Below, piece by piece: positions 36,022 through 44,743 of a stretch of 64,000 nt of DNA. The translations under genes were made by a program, and so were the position numbers. Below the pieces are notes generated by a model, which was not told the DNA's origin, made no database searches, and saw nothing but the letters and a program-made list of their open reading frames with translations. Location of the stretch: assembly GCF_003584015.1 (NCBI RefSeq), contig NZ_QXFM01000100.1, positions 1-64,000 on the forward strand, given 5' to 3'. Each line of letters opens with the position of its first letter. Position 1 is the stretch's first letter. This DNA is from Aurantiacibacter xanthus (GTDB lineage Bacteria > Pseudomonadota > Alphaproteobacteria > Sphingomonadales > Sphingomonadaceae).

Positions 36022-36423
36022 GTGATCATCGGCCTCGGCTCCGACCTGTGCAACATCGAGCGTATCCAGAACTCGCTCGACCGCTATGGCGAGCGCTTCA
36101 CCAATCGCGTGTTCACCGATGTCGAGAACGCCAAGGCCGCGCGCCGTCCGCACACGCAGGCCGGCACCTACGCCAAGCGCTTCGCCGCCAAGGAGGCTTT
36201 TTCGAAGGCCGTCGGGACCGGGTTCAAGGCTGGCGTGTTCATGAAGGATATCGGGGTGGTCAATGCCCCCTCGGGCGCGCCCACCCTCGCCCTTACCGGC
36301 GGCGCGGCGTCGCGGCTTGCACAGCTGACCCCGGATGGGCACCTAGTAAAGATACACTTGACCCTGACCGACGATCATCCATGGGCGCAAGCCTTCGTCA
36401 TACTTGAGGCCCTTCCTGCATGA
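36022..36423 (+). CDS. acpS: Holo-[acyl-carrier-protein] synthase
   Basis: Transfers 4'-phosphopantetheine from CoA to ACP. The roughly 133-residue protein has the AcpS hallmarks [14 protein letters not shown] at the N-terminus and [14 protein letters not shown] near residue 60. GTG at 36022 gives the family N-terminus MIIGLGSD and sits 7 bases after GAGG (36011-36014); ATG at 36016 is the alternative and would leave only one base after that SD. The SD comes from the right arm of the repeat. Its stop overlaps lepB by four bases. Confidence 0.92.
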   Translation: MIIGLGSDLCNIERIQNSLDRYGERFTNRVFTDVENAKAARRPHTQAGTYAKRFAAKEAFSKAVGTGFKAGVFMKDIGVVNAPSGAPTLALTGGAASRLAQLTPDGHLVKIHLTLTDDHPWAQAFVILEALPA

Positions 36424-37289
36424 GCGACGCCACCACCACTTCCTCTTCCGACAAGACCGGCGAGAAAGAGAAGATCAACTGGCTGGCCGAAATTCGCGGT
36501 CTGGCGCTGATGCTGCTGGCGGTGCTGGCCTTCCACACCTTCGTCGCCAAGCCGTTCTACATCCCCTCTGGCTCGATGATGCCCAACCTGCTGGTGGGCG
36601 ACCGGCTGGTGGTGAGCAAATGGCCCTATGGCTGGTCGTGGGTTTCGGCGAGCTTTCACCTGCTGCCGCGCTCCGACTGGCGAATCGCCCCCGGCACGCC
36701 CGAATATGGCGATATCGTCATCGCCGTGCCGCCGACCCATGCCGAGGACTATATCAAGCGCGTGGTCGCGCTGCCGGGTGACCGGATCGCCGTGGTGAAC
36801 GGGCAGATCATTCTCAACGGCAAACCCGTGCCGCAGAAGGTCGAACCGGCAGTGCGCCTGCCCGCCGACGACGATGGCCAGTGCGACGGCAGGGACTGCA
36901 TGGCCGCCTTCGCGCAGTATCGCGTGCAGCTGGAAGATGGCACCACGGTTTACGAACCGCCGACCTACCGCGAGACGCTGCCCAACGGCGCCAGCTACCT
37001 CATCATCGACCACGAGAACCAGTATCTCGACAACATGGCCGAAATCACCGTGCCCGATGGCCACGTGTTCCTGATGGGTGACAACCGCGACCATTCGGCC
37101 GACAGCCGCGCGCCGGTCGAGGCGAGCGGGCTTGGCGGGCCGGTGCCGCTGGCCAATGTCGGCGGGCGTGCCGAATTCATCACTTTCTCGCTCGATGGCA
37201 GCGCGACCTATAACCCGCTGACCTGGCTCTCTGCCCTACGGCCCGACCGCGCCTGGACCAGCCTGAGTCCGCAAAAGGACGACGACTAG
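36420..37289 (+). CDS. lepB: Signal peptidase I
   Basis: Cleaves signal peptides of exported proteins at the outer face of the inner membrane. The 289-residue protein has a cytoplasmic Ser/Thr/Lys-rich tail, one membrane helix (about 27-43), the catalytic Ser52 in [14 protein letters not shown], the catalytic Lys in [12 protein letters not shown] near residue 104, and the box [14 protein letters not shown]. It overlaps acpS by an ATGA. Confidence 0.96.
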   Translation: MSDATTTSSSDKTGEKEKINWLAEIRGLALMLLAVLAFHTFVAKPFYIPSGSMMPNLLVGDRLVVSKWPYGWSWVSASFHLLPRSDWRIAPGTPEYGDIVIAVPPTHAEDYIKRVVALPGDRIAVVNGQIILNGKPVPQKVEPAVRLPADDDGQCDGRDCMAAFAQYRVQLEDGTTVYEPPTYRETLPNGASYLIIDHENQYLDNMAEITVPDGHVFLMGDNRDHSADSRAPVEASGLGGPVPLANVGGRAEFITFSLDGSATYNPLTWLSALRPDRAWTSLSPQKDDD

Positions 37290-37292
37290 ACC

Positions 37293-38399
37293 ATGGCCGA
37301 CCGCGACGCCGACGATCAGGACATGGGCGCCAGCCCGACCAGCATCACCAGCCCGGAACTGCGCTTCGAAGCCGCGCGTGCGCTGGTCTGGACCACCATC
37401 GTCGGGCTGGTCGTCCTTGCGATCTACATCTCGCAGAGCCTGCTGGTGATCTTCGGCGCGATGGTCTTCGCCTCGATGATCGACGGCGGGGTGCGCCTGC
37501 TGGGGCGTGTGCTGCCGATCGGGCGCGGATGGCGCCTCGCGATCGTGCTGCTGGGGGCGGTCGCCTTCTTCGTCTGGCTCACAACCTATGCCGGATCGAA
37601 GATATCGAGTGAGGCGGCGGAGCTGCCGGCAATTGTCGAGCAGCAGGCCCGCGAGCTGTTCCTGTGGGCGCGCGGGCAAGGCTTTGAAATCGCGCTCGAC
37701 GACATCAAGGGCATGATCGGGCGGGCGATGGACGGCGTCGGCACCGTCACCCGCGCGCTGGGCGGACTGGTTGGCGGCGCGACCTCGCTGCTGCTGATCG
37801 TGATCATCGGCATCTATGTCGCCATCGAGCCGCGCCTTTACGAACGCGGCGTGGCCTGGATCATGCCGCGCGACCGCCGCGCGGACTTCCACCTCACCGT
37901 CAGCCGCATGGCCTTCACGATGCGTAGGCTGATGTTCGGCCGCATCGTCGGCATGGTCGTCGAAGGCATTTTCACGTACATCATGCTGGTGCTTTACGGC
38001 ACCGTGACGGGCGACGACATCCCGATGCCCGCCCTGCTCGCGATCCTGACCGGCCTGCTCGCCTTCATTCCCAACATCGGCGCCGCCGTATCGGGCATCC
38101 TGATGGTTCTGGTGGGCTTTTCGGGCGGGACCGAGATGGGGATCTACACCATCTTCGTCTATTTCCTGGTGCAGAATGTCGACGGCTACATCGTGATCCC
38201 GATGATCGCGAAGAAGACGGTCGATCTCGCCCCGGCGCTGGTGCTGGGGATGCAGCTGATCATGGGCATTCTGTTCGGCATTCTCGGCCTGTTCCTGGCC
38301 GACCCGCTGCTGGCCATGATCAAGGTCGCGCTTGAACGCCGCAGCGAACAGAATGCCCGCGACGAAGCCGCCGCTTCGGGGGAGAGCAATCCTGCGTAA
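37293..38399 (+). CDS. AI-2E family transporter
   Basis: A 368-residue multipass membrane protein of the AI-2E/PerM family with about eight hydrophobic segments. Family-typical pieces are LVIFGAMVFASMIDGG, PMPALLAILTGLLAFIPNIGAAVSG and YFLVQNVDGYIVIPMIAKKTVDLAPALVL. Members export various solutes or ions; the name does not prove AI-2 transport. It starts three bases after lepB and overlaps the following DUF3089 gene. Confidence 0.9.
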   Translation: MADRDADDQDMGASPTSITSPELRFEAARALVWTTIVGLVVLAIYISQSLLVIFGAMVFASMIDGGVRLLGRVLPIGRGWRLAIVLLGAVAFFVWLTTYAGSKISSEAAELPAIVEQQARELFLWARGQGFEIALDDIKGMIGRAMDGVGTVTRALGGLVGGATSLLLIVIIGIYVAIEPRLYERGVAWIMPRDRRADFHLTVSRMAFTMRRLMFGRIVGMVVEGIFTYIMLVLYGTVTGDDIPMPALLAILTGLLAFIPNIGAAVSGILMVLVGFSGGTEMGIYTIFVYFLVQNVDGYIVIPMIAKKTVDLAPALVLGMQLIMGILFGILGLFLADPLLAMIKVALERRSEQNARDEAAASGESNPA

Positions 38400-39567
38400 G
38401 TTTCTCTATTTTATCGTTTTCGGTATCGTTCTGGTTGCTGGCGTACTGTTTGCGCTGCGGATCTATGCCGACGACGTGACGCGGATCGCCCTCGTGCCCA
38501 GCAGCGAGTTCGTGGCGCAGGCCCCGTTGGAGGAGGTCGCCTACAACGATCCCGACATGTGGTTCAGCCGCCCCGGCCTCGCGCCCGAGGACGATGCCGC
38601 GCGCTGGCAGCCCGCTGTGGCCTCCGCAAACGATGACGAGCCGCAAGACACCGCCGCACAGGTCGAGAGTCCTGCCGGAAACGCCGGGACCGGCACCCCG
38701 GCCTTCGCGGTGTTTTTCGTCCATCCGACCAGCTACCTTGATCGCTCGCACTGGAACGCTCCGCTCGACCACGAGGAATCGCAGTGGCGCGCGCGGCTGA
38801 TGGTGCGCGGCATGGCCAGCGCCTTCAACGATGCGAGCGAGATCTGGGCCCCGCGCTACCGGCAAGCGACCTTCGGCGCTTTCCTCACCGACGCGCCCGA
38901 AGCGCAGCAAGCGCTCGATGCAGCCTATGCCGATGTCAGTCAGGCCTTCGATGTCTTCCTCGAAAGCGTCGGTCCGGACATGCCGATCGTGCTCGCGGGG
39001 CACAGTCAGGGCGGCTACCATATCGCCCGCCTGTTACAGGAGCGCGTCGTCGGCACCCCGTTGCAGGAGCGAATCGCTGCCGTCTATCCGGTGGGCTGGC
39101 CGATTTCGCTGGAGCATGATCTGCCCGCGCTCGGCCTGCCCGCCTGCGCCAGCGCCGATCAGCCCGCCTGCATCAGCGACTGGGTCAGCTTTGCCGAACC
39201 GGCCGAGCCGGGCCTGCTGCTGACCCGTTACGAAACCACACCGGGGCTCGACGGGCAGAGCCGCGTGGGCAGCCCGATCCTCTGCGTAAACCCGCTGACC
39301 GGCGCGACCGGCGGCGAGGCGGCAGCGAGCGCGAACCTCGGCACGCTCGTGCCCAATGCCGACCTTTCGGACGGCGAACTGGTCCCCGCTGCCGTGGGCG
39401 CGCGGTGCGATGCGAACGGCCTGCTGCTGATCGGCGAGGCCATCGACATGGGGCAGTACGTGCTGCCCGGTAACAACTATCACGTCTACGACATCCCGTT
39501 GTTCTGGGCGAACCTCAAGGCCGACGTGGTGCGGCGGGTGACGGCATGGCAACAAGCGCGCTCGTAA
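38353..39567 (+). CDS. DUF3089 alpha/beta hydrolase-like membrane-anchored protein
   Basis: A roughly 404-residue protein with a single N-terminal membrane helix (FLYFIVFGIVLVAGVLFAL) and an extracytoplasmic DUF3089 domain: VFFVHPTSYLDRSHWNAP, the nucleophile elbow LAGHSQGGYH and a C-terminal GNNYHVYDIPLFWANL. Function unknown; the Ser-containing GHSQGG suggests esterase or lipase chemistry. The start is unsettled: ATG at 38353 overlaps the preceding gene by 47 bases without an SD, whereas CTG at 38392 (MRKFLYFIVFG) is preceded by GGGGGAG with a 7-base spacer. It overlaps ruvX by 22 bases. Confidence 0.83.
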   Translation: MPATKPPLRGRAILRKFLYFIVFGIVLVAGVLFALRIYADDVTRIALVPSSEFVAQAPLEEVAYNDPDMWFSRPGLAPEDDAARWQPAVASANDDEPQDTAAQVESPAGNAGTGTPAFAVFFVHPTSYLDRSHWNAPLDHEESQWRARLMVRGMASAFNDASEIWAPRYRQATFGAFLTDAPEAQQALDAAYADVSQAFDVFLESVGPDMPIVLAGHSQGGYHIARLLQERVVGTPLQERIAAVYPVGWPISLEHDLPALGLPACASADQPACISDWVSFAEPAEPGLLLTRYETTPGLDGQSRVGSPILCVNPLTGATGGEAAASANLGTLVPNADLSDGELVPAAVGARCDANGLLLIGEAIDMGQYVLPGNNYHVYDIPLFWANLKADVVRRVTAWQQARS

Positions 39568-40043
39568 CCGAACAGGCCCCCGCGTTCCGCGATGCGCTGG
39601 GCGATGGCGGGGTGCTGCTGGGGCTGGACCTCGGCACCAAGACCATCGGCACCGCGTTGTGCGACGCGCGCTGGACCTTCGCCACGGCGGGCAAGACCCT
39701 GCCCAAGGGCAAATATGGCCGCGACCGCGCGGCGCTGGCCGAACTGTGCAAGGCGCGGTCGGTGGTGGGCGTGGTGATCGGCCTGCCGCTCAACATGGAC
39801 GGCAGCGCGGGTCCGCGCGTGCAGGCGAGCCGTGCCTTTGCGCGCAATCTGGCGCAGATGTCCGAGCAGGGGCTCGGCTTGCCGGTATTGCTGTGGGACG
39901 AGCGCTGGTCGACCACCAGCGCCGAGCGGGCGATGATCGATCAGGACTTCAGCCGCGCCAAGCGCGCCGAACGGATCGACAGCCACGCCGCCGCGATCAT
40001 CCTGCAAGCCGCAATCGACCGGCTGGCGGGCGGGATGTTCTAG
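39546..40043 (+). CDS. ruvX: Putative pre-16S rRNA nuclease / Holliday junction resolvase RuvX (YqgF)
   Basis: A 165-residue RNase H-fold protein. It shows LLGLDLGTKTIGTALCD (first catalytic Asp), VGVVIGLPLNMDGSAGPR and VLLWDERWSTTSAERAM near residue 117, then the final DSHAAAIILQ with the last acid. E. coli YqgF is involved in 16S rRNA 5' end processing. It overlaps the DUF3089 gene and ends the pyrE-to-ruvX string; a repeat follows. Confidence 0.93.
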   Translation: MATSALVTEQAPAFRDALGDGGVLLGLDLGTKTIGTALCDARWTFATAGKTLPKGKYGRDRAALAELCKARSVVGVVIGLPLNMDGSAGPRVQASRAFARNLAQMSEQGLGLPVLLWDERWSTTSAERAMIDQDFSRAKRAERIDSHAAAIILQAAIDRLAGGMF

Positions 40044-40064
40044 AACGGGGCCTGATCCCCCTTG

Positions 40065-40160
40065 CTCCCCTCCCCTTGGGGAGGGGCTGGGGGTGGGGGC
40101 TCGACGCTGGTTAGCGCGGAACCCCCATCCCAACCCTTCCCCAAGGGGAAGGGCTTTGCG
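40065..40160. repeat. Intergenic inverted repeat, family B (copy 1)
   Basis: A roughly 96-base element: an imperfect palindrome CTCCCCTTGGGGAG with flanks, a GGGGGTGGGGG run, a core of about 20 bases, then CCCCCATCCCAACCCTTCC and a second palindrome CCCCTT/AAGGGG ending GGGCTTTGCG. The same element occurs in the opposite orientation at 48363-48460 with the arms conserved and the core different. Confidence 0.82.
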
Positions 40161-40183
40161 ATTGGATCCTATGCCACGCCGCG

Positions 40184-40963
40184 TCAGCCCCGGCGCACGA
40201 TCACGACGAGCCCGGCAGGCATGTCGCCCTCATATGGCAGAGCAAGCCGCACGGCATCGGCCCGCGCCCGCAACAACACCGTCTCGCTCACCTGCGGATC
40301 GGCAAGCACCGCATCGGCCATGCCGAGCAGCCTTGCCTGACGCAGCGTAAGGTCATCCGCGTCATCTCTGGTCACCACGATCTCGTGCACGGCAGGCGCT
40401 GCAGCCTTGCCGCCCGCTTCCAACCACGTGCCAAGCCGGTCCGCGCTTCCCGCATCGAGCGGATCGAGCGCCCCACCCTCGCCCAGCGCCGCATCCAGCG
40501 CGCGGCGCCGCTCCGCCGACTCGGGAAAGGTCTTGCGCAAGGCCCCGCGCGCCTCTGCCAAGCCCTGCGCCAGCTTCCCCAGCGACGGCGGCAACAAAGC
40601 CTCCAGCCGCAAGCGCAGATGCTTGGCGAGCCCCGCCGATGCGCCGGAAGTTCCGACAGCGATCAGCACCGGATCGCGCTCCAGCAGGCTCGGGGTGGTA
40701 AAATCGCACCAGTCGGGCTTGTCGACCACGTTGACCAGCAGCCCCGCCCCACGCAGGCGCAGAGCATCGGCCTCGCAGCGCGCCTCATCGTCGTGGGCGA
40801 TAAAGGCCAGCCGCGCGCCCTCGTCGATCCCGCGCTGAATCTCGGCAACGACCGTGCCGCCCGCCCGCTCGACCAAGCGGGCCTTGGCGGCGGCCGCGTC
40901 CCCCTCGCCCAGCACGATCACCGGCTGACCGGCGATACGATGGAAGAGCGGGAGCGAGCGCAC
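40184..40963 (-). CDS. cysG: Siroheme synthase N-terminal type (precorrin-2 dehydrogenase/ferrochelatase) with SUMT remnant
   Basis: A 259-residue protein. Residues 1-190 are the bifunctional precorrin-2 dehydrogenase/sirohydrochlorin ferrochelatase (CysG-B/Met8) domain with VIVLGEGDAAAAKARLVERAGG at the start, LLVNVVDKPDWCDFTTPSLL and AVGTSGASAGLAKHLR. Residues about 205-259 resemble only the first 55 residues of the uroporphyrinogen methyltransferase domain (DDLTLRQARLLGMADAVLAD), in which the Gly-Pro-Gly of the SAM loop is replaced and the rest is missing. So the methyltransferase half appears truncated. It lies 8 bases after lysA. Confidence 0.82.
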   Translation of the reverse strand: MRSLPLFHRIAGQPVIVLGEGDAAAAKARLVERAGGTVVAEIQRGIDEGARLAFIAHDDEARCEADALRLRGAGLLVNVVDKPDWCDFTTPSLLERDPVLIAVGTSGASAGLAKHLRLRLEALLPPSLGKLAQGLAEARGALRKTFPESAERRRALDAALGEGGALDPLDAGSADRLGTWLEAGGKAAAPAVHEIVVTRDDADDLTLRQARLLGMADAVLADPQVSETVLLRARADAVRLALPYEGDMPAGLVVIVRRG

Positions 40964-40971
40964 CAGCGGTC

Positions 40972-42240
40972 CTAGCGCTTCAGGAAGTCGGGTACGCGCT
41001 CGGCGGCGGTGATCGCCTCGGGCAGGATACGGTCGGCCACCACGGCGAATTCCTCGCCATCGACCATCACCTCGGCCACGAACCCGCGCGAGTTGTACGA
41101 ACTCGCCATGGTCGCGCCATAGGCCCCGGCGGTGCGGAACACCGCGAGATCGCCCGGCCCCACCGCATCGATCTCGCGCCCGGTGGCGAAGGTGTCACCG
41201 GTCTCGCAGATCGGCCCAACGATGTTGGCCACCATCCGCGCGCCGTTGGGCCGCACGGCGTCGAAATCGTGCCAGGCGCCATAGAGCGAGGGCCTTGCCA
41301 GATCGTTCATCGCCGCATCGACGATCACGAACGGATCGCGGTTGGCATTGCGCTTCACCCGGATCACGCGGGTCAGCAGCACCCCGGCATTGCCCGCGAT
41401 CACACGGCCCGGCTCGAACATCAGCGTCGCGTCCCAGCCCCTGGTGACGCGGGCGACCATCGCGCCATAGTCGGCGGGGCTCGGGAACACCTCGCCCTTC
41501 TTGTAGGGCACGCCCAGCCCGCCACCGAGGTCCATATGGGTGACGCTGTCGCCGCCCGCGCGAATGTCTCCGAGCAGTTCGCCGAGCCGCAGGAACGCCG
41601 CCTCAAGCGGGGCCAGCTCGGACAGCTGGCTGCCGATGTGAACCGCCAGCCCGCGCATATCGAGCCCCGGCAAAGCCGCAAGCCGCGCATAAATCTCGCC
41701 TGCGCGGTCAATCGGCACGCCGAACTTGTTGTCCTTCTTGCCGGTCGAGATCTTTTCGTGGGTGCCCGCGTCGATGTCGGGGTTCACCCGCAGCGCACAG
41801 GGCGCCTTGAGGCCCATCTCCGCCGCGATCTGCGCCAGTTCGACGCCCTCTTCCTCGCTCTCGATATTGAACTGGCCGATCCGCTCGTCGAGCCCGGCGG
41901 CCAGTTCGCGCGCGGTCTTGCCGACGCCCGAGAACACGATGTCCGCCGCCGGAATGCCCGCCGCGATGGCGCGCGCCATCTCGCCGCCCGACACCACGTC
42001 GGCACCGTAACCCTCGCGCCCGAGCAGGCTGAGCACGGCAAGGTTGGGGTTCGACTTCACTGCAAAGGCAATGTGCGGCTTGCGGTCGAGCCCGGCCAGC
42101 CCCTCGCGAAATACGCGGGCATGGCGCTCGAACGTGGCGCGCGAATAGACATAGACGGGCGTGCCCACTTCGTCCGCAATGCGGGCGAGCGGAACGTCCT
42201 CGGCGAACAGTTCGCCGTTACGAAGCTGAAAATGATCCAA
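40972..42240 (-). CDS. lysA: Diaminopimelate decarboxylase
   Basis: PLP enzyme that makes lysine from meso-diaminopimelate. The 422-residue protein has the PLP lysine in AFAVKSNPNLAVL near residue 63, the HIGSQ motif near residue 200, GGGLGVPY near 238, the FEPGRVIAGNAGVLL phosphate region near 280 and the C-terminal ICETGDTFATGREI with the active-site Cys. Starts six bases after the small lipoprotein gene. Confidence 0.97.
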   Translation of the reverse strand: MDHFQLRNGELFAEDVPLARIADEVGTPVYVYSRATFERHARVFREGLAGLDRKPHIAFAVKSNPNLAVLSLLGREGYGADVVSGGEMARAIAAGIPAADIVFSGVGKTARELAAGLDERIGQFNIESEEEGVELAQIAAEMGLKAPCALRVNPDIDAGTHEKISTGKKDNKFGVPIDRAGEIYARLAALPGLDMRGLAVHIGSQLSELAPLEAAFLRLGELLGDIRAGGDSVTHMDLGGGLGVPYKKGEVFPSPADYGAMVARVTRGWDATLMFEPGRVIAGNAGVLLTRVIRVKRNANRDPFVIVDAAMNDLARPSLYGAWHDFDAVRPNGARMVANIVGPICETGDTFATGREIDAVGPGDLAVFRTAGAYGATMASSYNSRGFVAEVMVDGEEFAVVADRILPEAITAAERVPDFLKR

Positions 42241-42246
42241 TGTATC

Positions 42247-42489
42247 TTACCCTTCGGGTGGGAGGTCGAACGGATCGTCCTCCCGTTCTTCGGATTCGCT
42301 GCGCAGCTCCACGCTGCGCTTCGGCGCAGCCTGCGGGTCCACTGCCAGCAACTGACTTGAGGTGAGCGGCTCGCTCACGCCATAGGGCGCGGGCGGCAGG
42401 GCACGGCCGGGCGCGGGCTCAAGCTCGTTGCGCTGACCGCAGGCGGCAAGCGCAAGCGAACCGGCAATCAGGAGTGCGGCGCGCCTCAC
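42247..42489 (-). CDS. Small lipoprotein between argH and lysA (LptM-like)
   Basis: An 80-residue protein with a lipoprotein signal ([14 protein letters not shown], Cys17). The mature part is Pro/Glu/Ser-rich and acidic with no domain. Genes of this size lie between argH and lysA in many proteobacteria and in some code for LptM, a small lipoprotein of LptD assembly. It overlaps argH by four bases. Confidence 0.82.
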   Translation of the reverse strand: MRRAALLIAGSLALAACGQRNELEPAPGRALPPAPYGVSEPLTSSQLLAVDPQAAPKRSVELRSESEEREDDPFDLPPEG

Positions 42490-43889
42490 GCGCCCAGTCC
42501 CAATGCCAATCGCGCCGCGGCCACGCGTTTTCGTACCTCGACCGGCGCGGTGCCGCCGTGCGAGCAGCGCGCGGCAACCGATGCCTCGACCGAAAGCGCC
42601 TTGTAGACACGCTCGTCCACCCGGCCATCGATGGCCTGCAACTCGTCGAGCGAAAGCTCATCGAGCGCGCAACCCTTGCTCTCGGCCAGCTTCACCGCCG
42701 CGCCGGTGACGTGGTGCGCCTCGCGGAACGGAATGTCGGCCTCGCGCACCAGCCAGTCGGCCAGATCGGTAGCCGTGGCATAGCCCAGCTCGGCGGCCTG
42801 CCGCATCCGCTCGGTCTTGAAGGTGGAGTCGGCGATCATGCCGACCATCGCCGCGATCGACAGGCGCAGCAGGCCGTGCGCCTCGAACACCGGCGGCTTG
42901 TCGTCCTGCATGTCCTTCGAATAGGCGAGCGGCAGGCCCTTCATCGTCACCATCAGGCTGGTGAAGCAGCCCATGATGCGGCCCGCATGCCCGCGCACCA
43001 GCTCGGCGGCGTCGGGGTTCTTCTTCTGCGGCATGATCGAGGAGCCGGTCGAAAGACTGTCCGCCATGCGCACGAAGCCGAAGGGCTGGCTGGCCCAGAT
43101 CACGAACTCCTCCGCCAGCCGCGACAGGTGCAGGCTGCACTGGGTGGCGGCGGAGAGATAGTCGAGCGCGAAGTCGCGGTCGGACACGGCATCGAGGCTG
43201 TTGTCGGTCGGGCTGTCGAAGCCGAGCGCCTTGGCGGTCATCTCGCGGTCGATCGGGAAGCCCGTGCCAGCGAGCGCCGCGCTGCCGAGCGGCGAGCGGT
43301 TAAGCCGCGCGCGCGCATCCTCGAAGCGCGAGACGTCGCGGCTGGTCATCTCGTAGTACGCCATGAGGTGGTGGCCGAGCGTGACCGGCTGCGCGGTTTG
43401 CAGGTGGGTGAAGCCAGGCATGATCGACTCGGCATGATTGCCCGCCTGCTCGACCAGCGCACGGCGCAGGGCATCGAGCCCGGCCAGCGTCTCGTCGATT
43501 GCGTCGCGCACCCAGAGGCGGAAGTCGGTCGCCACCTGATCGTTGCGGCTGCGCGCGGTGTGCAGGCGGCCGGCCACCGGGCCGATCAGCTCGGCAAGGC
43601 GGCTCTCGGTGGTCATGTGGATGTCTTCGAGGTCCCAGTTTTCGGGGACGCCGTTGGCTTCATATTCGCCTGCAACCTTGCCGAGCCCGGCGAGGATCGT
43701 CTCGGTATCGGCGGCGGAAACGATATTCCGTGCACCAAGCATGGTGACATGAGCCTTGCTTGCGGCGATATCCTGCCGCCAAAGAGCCTTGTCGAACGGA
43801 ATCGAGGCATTGATTTCGCGCATGATTGCCGAAGGTCCTTCGGCAAACCGTCCGCCCCACATGGCGTTGGAGGAACTATCCTTGGTCAA
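42486..43889 (-). CDS. argH: Argininosuccinate lyase
   Basis: Splits argininosuccinate to arginine and fumarate. The protein (458 or 467 residues) starts [20 protein letters not shown], has the conserved [35 protein letters not shown]-like ([17 protein letters not shown]) and the signature [12 protein letters not shown]. The ATG at 43862 leads the conserved sequence but has no SD; TTG at 43889 adds MTKDSSSNA with GGGGA about 10 bases upstream and would overlap the tlpA start on the other strand. The open frame further upstream is antisense to tlpA. Confidence 0.93.
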   Translation of the reverse strand: MTKDSSSNAMWGGRFAEGPSAIMREINASIPFDKALWRQDIAASKAHVTMLGARNIVSAADTETILAGLGKVAGEYEANGVPENWDLEDIHMTTESRLAELIGPVAGRLHTARSRNDQVATDFRLWVRDAIDETLAGLDALRRALVEQAGNHAESIMPGFTHLQTAQPVTLGHHLMAYYEMTSRDVSRFEDARARLNRSPLGSAALAGTGFPIDREMTAKALGFDSPTDNSLDAVSDRDFALDYLSAATQCSLHLSRLAEEFVIWASQPFGFVRMADSLSTGSSIMPQKKNPDAAELVRGHAGRIMGCFTSLMVTMKGLPLAYSKDMQDDKPPVFEAHGLLRLSIAAMVGMIADSTFKTERMRQAAELGYATATDLADWLVREADIPFREAHHVTGAAVKLAESKGCALDELSLDELQAIDGRVDERVYKALSVEASVAARCSHGGTAPVEVRKRVAAARLALGLGA

Positions 43890-44499
43890 ACTGCGAAAAT
43901 CCCCGGAATTGCTGGTTGTTTGCGTGGCCTTGGGGCTCACGGTGCTGCTGGCCGGGTGCGATACCGGCGCAGAGCCCGACACGCAAGCTGCGAGCACCCC
44001 GGCTGGGAGTTCCGGGGCGCAGGACGCAACGCTCACCGGGACGCTCGACCGTTCGCTGGCGGGCGATGAGGTGCCCGAGGTGACCGTGCGCCAGCCCGAC
44101 GGGACCGAACTGGCGCTGAACGAGATGGACGGGCAACCGTTCCTGCTCAACCTGTGGGCGACATGGTGCGCGCCCTGCGTGGTCGAAATGCCGCTGCTCG
44201 ACGACATGGCGGGCGATCTGGGTGGCAAGGTGCGCGTGGTGACGGTGAGCGAAGACCTGCGCGGGGCCGACGCGGTCAAGCCGTTCTTCGCCGACCACAA
44301 GTTCGCCGCACTCGAACCGTGGATGGACCCCGACAACGCACTCGCCTTTGCCTACGGCGGCGGCGCGGTGCTGCCGCTCACCATCCTCTACGATGGCGCG
44401 GGCAAAGAGGTGTGGCGCGTGATCGGCGCTTACGACTGGTCGAGCGCCGAGGCGCATGAGGCGGTGCTCGAAGCGGCCGGGACGTCCAGGCCGGACTAG
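43882..44499 (+). CDS. TlpA-like thioredoxin-family lipoprotein
   Basis: A 205-residue periplasmic thiol-disulfide protein. The N-terminus is a lipoprotein signal ending in LLAGC (Cys26), then a Ser/Thr/Ala linker and a thioredoxin domain with [17 protein letters not shown] (Cys96, Cys99). TlpA/ResA proteins reduce apocytochromes or copper sites, a link to the respiratory genes nearby. The start is TTG at 43882 with a perfect GGAGG (43869-43873) and a 6-base spacer after GGAGGAA. It is head-to-head with argH. Confidence 0.9.
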   Translation: MVKLRKSPELLVVCVALGLTVLLAGCDTGAEPDTQAASTPAGSSGAQDATLTGTLDRSLAGDEVPEVTVRQPDGTELALNEMDGQPFLLNLWATWCAPCVVEMPLLDDMAGDLGGKVRVVTVSEDLRGADAVKPFFADHKFAALEPWMDPDNALAFAYGGGAVLPLTILYDGAGKEVWRVIGAYDWSSAEAHEAVLEAAGTSRPD

Positions 44500-44588
44500 C
44501 TGTCTAAAACACCGCATGTCCAAGTCCCCCCTTTTCACCGCATCAACCTTGGGCTAAGCGCCGCTCCTCCATGAGGCTCAGGCCCCGT

Positions 44589-44664
44589 GGGCGGTTAGCT
44601 CAGTTGGTAGAGCATCTCGTTTACACCGAGAGGGTCGGCGGTTCGAGCCCGTCACCGCCCACCA
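44589..44664 (+). tRNA. tRNA-Val (anticodon TAC)
   Basis: A 76-base tRNA: acceptor GGGCGGT (44589-44595) pairs with ACCGCCC (44654-44660), then A and encoded CCA. D arm TAGCTCAGTTGGTAGAGCA, anticodon stem TCTCG/CGAGA with loop TTTACAC (anticodon TAC, valine GUA), and T arm GTTCGAGCC (or GTTCGA). All arms fold. No intron. Confidence 0.95.
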
Positions 44665-44743
44665 GTTTTGGCCAGATGAGTTCATCCGGGGGATAAATTC
44701 ACGTCAGAACTCCCGAGCGAAGCGAAGGGGCGCCAGCCCCAGT

